Part shown: piece by piece, positions 54,539-56,569 of the stretch
Layout: every line of letters begins with the position of its first letter
Position numbering within the stretch: the stretch's first letter is position 1
Origin: Pedobacter sp.
GTDB taxonomy: Bacteria; Bacteroidota; Bacteroidia; Sphingobacteriales; Sphingobacteriaceae
Direction of reading: 5' to 3'
Length of the DNA: 56,569 nucleotides
Assembly (NCBI GenBank): GCA_014378705.1
Contig: JACMND010000140.1
Location: 1-56,569, forward strand
Translations under genes and position numbers: made by a program
The notes under the pieces: generated by a model
The model's input: only the letters and a program-made list of their open reading frames with translations
Database searches by the model: none
Told to the model about the DNA's origin: nothing

Positions 54539-55531
54539 TTACAGCCCGTACCTTGCTGAAATTTCTAACATACGCTCAATTGGTTTTTGAGCTTTTAAAA
54601 TGATATCCATTGGCACTGTAACTTCCGGAAGCCCGTTTTTTAAACACAAATAAAGCTTTTCTAAGGTATTACGTTTCATATGCGGACAATCATTACAAGC
54701 ACATGCATTATTTGGAGGTGCAGGAATAAAAACCTTATCCGGATTGGCTTTTTCCATTTGATGAATAATACCGCTTTCTGTAGCTACAATAAATTCTTTT
54801 GCTGGGCTACTAATCGTGTATTTTAACAAACCGGTTGTAGAACCAATGTAGTCGGCCATCTGCAAAACCACTTCTTCGCATTCCGGATGAGCTATAAATT
54901 TGGCCTCCGGATGGCGCTCTTTCAACTTAAATATTTTCTTCTTCGAAAATATTTCGTGAACCATGCACGCACCGTTCCATAAAACCAAATCTCTACCTGT
55001 TTTTTTTGCCACCCAAGCTCCTAAATTCTTGTCTGGCCCAAATATAATTTTTTGATCTTTTGGTAAACTTTCAACTATTTGAACCGCATTTGTTGAGGTA
55101 CAAACAATATCACTTAAAGCCTTTAATTCTGCCGTACAATTTACATAGGTAATAACCAAATGATCCGGATATTTTTCTTTAAACTTTTCGAATAACTTAG
55201 GGGGACAACTGTCTGATAACGAACATCCTGCCTTTAAATCTGGTAGTAAAACTATTTTATAAGGTGATAATATTTTGGCTGTTTCCGCCATAAAGTGAAC
55301 TCCTGCAAAAACTATAACATCAGCATCTGTTTTTGCCGCTTCTTGCGATAATCCCAAACTATCGCCTATGTAATCGGCTATATCCTGGATATCCGGTTCC
55401 TGGTAATAATGGGCTAAGACTACAGCATTTTTCTCCTTTTTTAATTTTTTAATTTCATCAAACAAGTCCAGTGTTGGATCAATTGGCTCATCAATAAATC
55501 CCTTAATATTTAACTCTTCGAAAGTATTCAT
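54539..55531 (-). CDS. nadA: Quinolinate synthase NadA
   Basis: 330 residues from the ATG at 55531 (334 from the ATG at 55543). [24 protein letters not shown] and [19 protein letters not shown] are the NadA N-terminal motifs. The three 4Fe-4S Cys residues are in [18 protein letters not shown] and [10 protein letters not shown]. It joins iminoaspartate and DHAP to give quinolinate in de novo NAD synthesis. It is divergent from nadB across a 452-bp intergenic region. Confidence 0.95.
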   Translation of the reverse strand: MNTFEELNIKGFIDEPIDPTLDLFDEIKKLKKEKNAVVLAHYYQEPDIQDIADYIGDSLGLSQEAAKTDADVIVFAGVHFMAETAKILSPYKIVLLPDLKAGCSLSDSCPPKLFEKFKEKYPDHLVITYVNCTAELKALSDIVCTSTNAVQIVESLPKDQKIIFGPDKNLGAWVAKKTGRDLVLWNGACMVHEIFSKKKIFKLKERHPEAKFIAHPECEEVVLQMADYIGSTTGLLKYTISSPAKEFIVATESGIIHQMEKANPDKVFIPAPPNNACACNDCPHMKRNTLEKLYLCLKNGLPEVTVPMDIILKAQKPIERMLEISARYGL

Positions 55532-55983
55532 TCTTAACGTCATCAATAAATACAATTATTATTTATATAAATTACTTATTGTTTATTAGTGTGTTGGTAG
55601 TGTTGGAAAGTTCATACACATTTATTAGAGGATTTTGTTTTTAATTATTTGTTAACAATTTTTTAACATTATTACCATTTTAATTTCTTGATTATGAGGC
55701 ACTAATAATAAATAATATATTTTTAAATAAGTTATTTGTGCAATTATTTGTTTATCGAAAAAGTTGAATAACATCACAAGTAGGCTCATAACTTTATCAA
55801 AAATAATTTAAATTTAACATGGCATCATAATAAGTCTGTAAGTTTTACAATAAACAGAGGGGTTGTTACACAATATTAACATCTTTGATGTAGTTGTTAA
55901 CAGCCTTATAAGGCCTAATGCCGCTCATATTTAACAGATGACTAAATGAATAGTTTATTTAGTACGTTTCTTATAAAAGTTTA
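55532..55983. other. nadA-nadB intergenic region (no gene)
   Basis: 452 bp, very AT-rich, no ORF of interest. It holds promoters for two divergent NAD genes. Visible features are a 12-bp perfect palindrome GCCTTATAAGGC at 55903-55914, an ACATC-TTT-GATGT inverted repeat at 55890-55902 region, and several GTTAACA copies. No recognised NAD riboswitch or NadR/NrtR site could be confirmed. Confidence 0.5.
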
Positions 55984-56569
55984 ATGAAGGATATAGATTT
56001 TTTAGTTGTAGGTTCTGGAATTGCAGGTTTAAGTTTTGCGCTAAAAGCAGCTAAACATGGAAAGGTTTTAATTATTACCAAAGCTAATGAGGATGAATCA
56101 AATACAAAGTATGCACAGGGTGGTGTAGCCGTCGTTGTTGACAAGGAGGATTCTTTTAAGAAACATATTGAAGATACTTTAATAGCCGGTGATGGATTGT
56201 GTGATGAAGGTATAGTTGAGATGGTTGTTAAGGAAGGGCCTCAGCGTATAGATGAAATAATCCAATACGGTACTCATTTTGATAAAGATAAGAATGGAAT
56301 TTTTGATTTGGCAAAAGAAGGTGGCCACTCAGAACACAGGGTTTTGCATTATAAGGATATTACGGGTTTTGAAATTGAACGAGCATTGTTGGTAAGGATA
56401 CACGAGGAACCCGATATTGAAATTTTAACACATTACTTTGCAATAGAATTAATTACGCAGCACCATTTAGGTGTTTTTGTTGATAAAAGTACAACGGATA
56501 TTACCTGTTATGGTGTTTATGCATTAAATACCGTAAACAATAGTGTTGAGAAAATACTATCAAAAGTTA
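55984..56569 (+). CDS. nadB: L-aspartate oxidase NadB (3' end cut off by window)
   Basis: About 195 residues from the ATG at 55984, open to the window end. FAD motif VVGSGIAGLSFAL at the N-terminus, YAQGGVAVVVDKEDS, DTLIAGDGLCDE, and GGHSEHRVLHYKDITG with the family active-site and FAD loops. NadB oxidises aspartate to iminoaspartate, the substrate of NadA. The C-terminal half is missing only because the window ends. Confidence 0.93.
   Translation, partial: MKDIDFLVVGSGIAGLSFALKAAKHGKVLIITKANEDESNTKYAQGGVAVVVDKEDSFKKHIEDTLIAGDGLCDEGIVEMVVKEGPQRIDEIIQYGTHFDKDKNGIFDLAKEGGHSEHRVLHYKDITGFEIERALLVRIHEEPDIEILTHYFAIELITQHHLGVFVDKSTTDITCYGVYALNTVNNSVEKILSKV

Noticed and set aside
1-56569. CRISPR arrays, insertion sequences, prophage and integron elements
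   Set aside because: No regularly spaced repeats, transposase, integrase or target-site duplications were seen anywhere in the window.

Overview
The window is about 56.6 kb of AT-rich bacterial chromosome. It most likely comes from a member of the Bacteroidota near Sphingobacteriaceae (Pedobacter or Mucilaginibacter type). This is inferred from three things: the protein families present (DUF4199, DUF2752, a C4 zinc-ribbon protein paired with Nif3, FtsH with a Gly-rich linker, a split KASIII-like enzyme); several clear Bacteroidota-type promoters (TAnnTTTG at -7, one with TTTG 19 bp upstream); and the general absence of Shine-Dalgarno sequences before genes. No rRNA, tRNA, CRISPR array or insertion sequence was seen.

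Layout. 1-8.1 kb: a truncated secreted M28 peptidase, an AI-2E family transporter abutting a luciferase-like flavin oxidoreductase, a secreted GH36/raffinose-synthase-like glycosidase, an MFS transporter and a TerC protein. 8.1-11.2 kb: a 1025-residue lipoprotein with a sugar-dehydrogenase-like propeller, HEAT-like repeats and cytochrome c. 11.4-15.8 kb: a tight birA-dsbD-pfkA-gmhA run on the minus strand. It is divergent from rsfS, ftsH and a LutC-like LUD gene (15.8-19.1 kb). 19.2-20.8 kb: two secreted or outer-membrane proteins of unknown function, whose upstream regions share a GTACTTAA motif.

20.9-36.1 kb is the accessory and most interesting part. It holds a four-gene overlapping two-component operon (20.9-23.4 kb). 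A nine-kilobase plus-strand gene train follows (23.6-32.5 kb): an alpha/beta hydrolase with a Cys at the nucleophile elbow, an acetoacetate-decarboxylase-fold protein, three small multi-span membrane proteins, a patatin-like lipase, a membrane-anchored metallophosphoesterase, and a cholesterol-oxidase-like GMC flavoprotein carrying a ferredoxin-type CX2CX2CX3C motif. Convergent to it is a five-gene minus-strand cluster (36.1-32.6 kb): two small proteins, a large membrane protein, a lipoprotein and an amidase with SH3 domain that lacks a signal peptide. I read the gene train as an undescribed lipid or isoprenoid/sterol-type redox and hydrolysis locus. That reading is inference from family membership and gene order.

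36.3-56.6 kb is mostly housekeeping: a PA0069-type radical SAM protein, a KASIII-like enzyme, zinc-ribbon protein/Nif3, three small membrane proteins, mfd, a TonB-like protein, cdsA/DUF2007/CPBP protease, dusB, apaG, a YugP-like zinc peptidase, a DAO-family oxidoreductase, rmuC, thiL, and the divergent NAD-biosynthesis genes nadA and nadB (nadB cut by the window end). Strong symmetric terminators lie at 38626-38650 and 49782-49821, between convergent genes.
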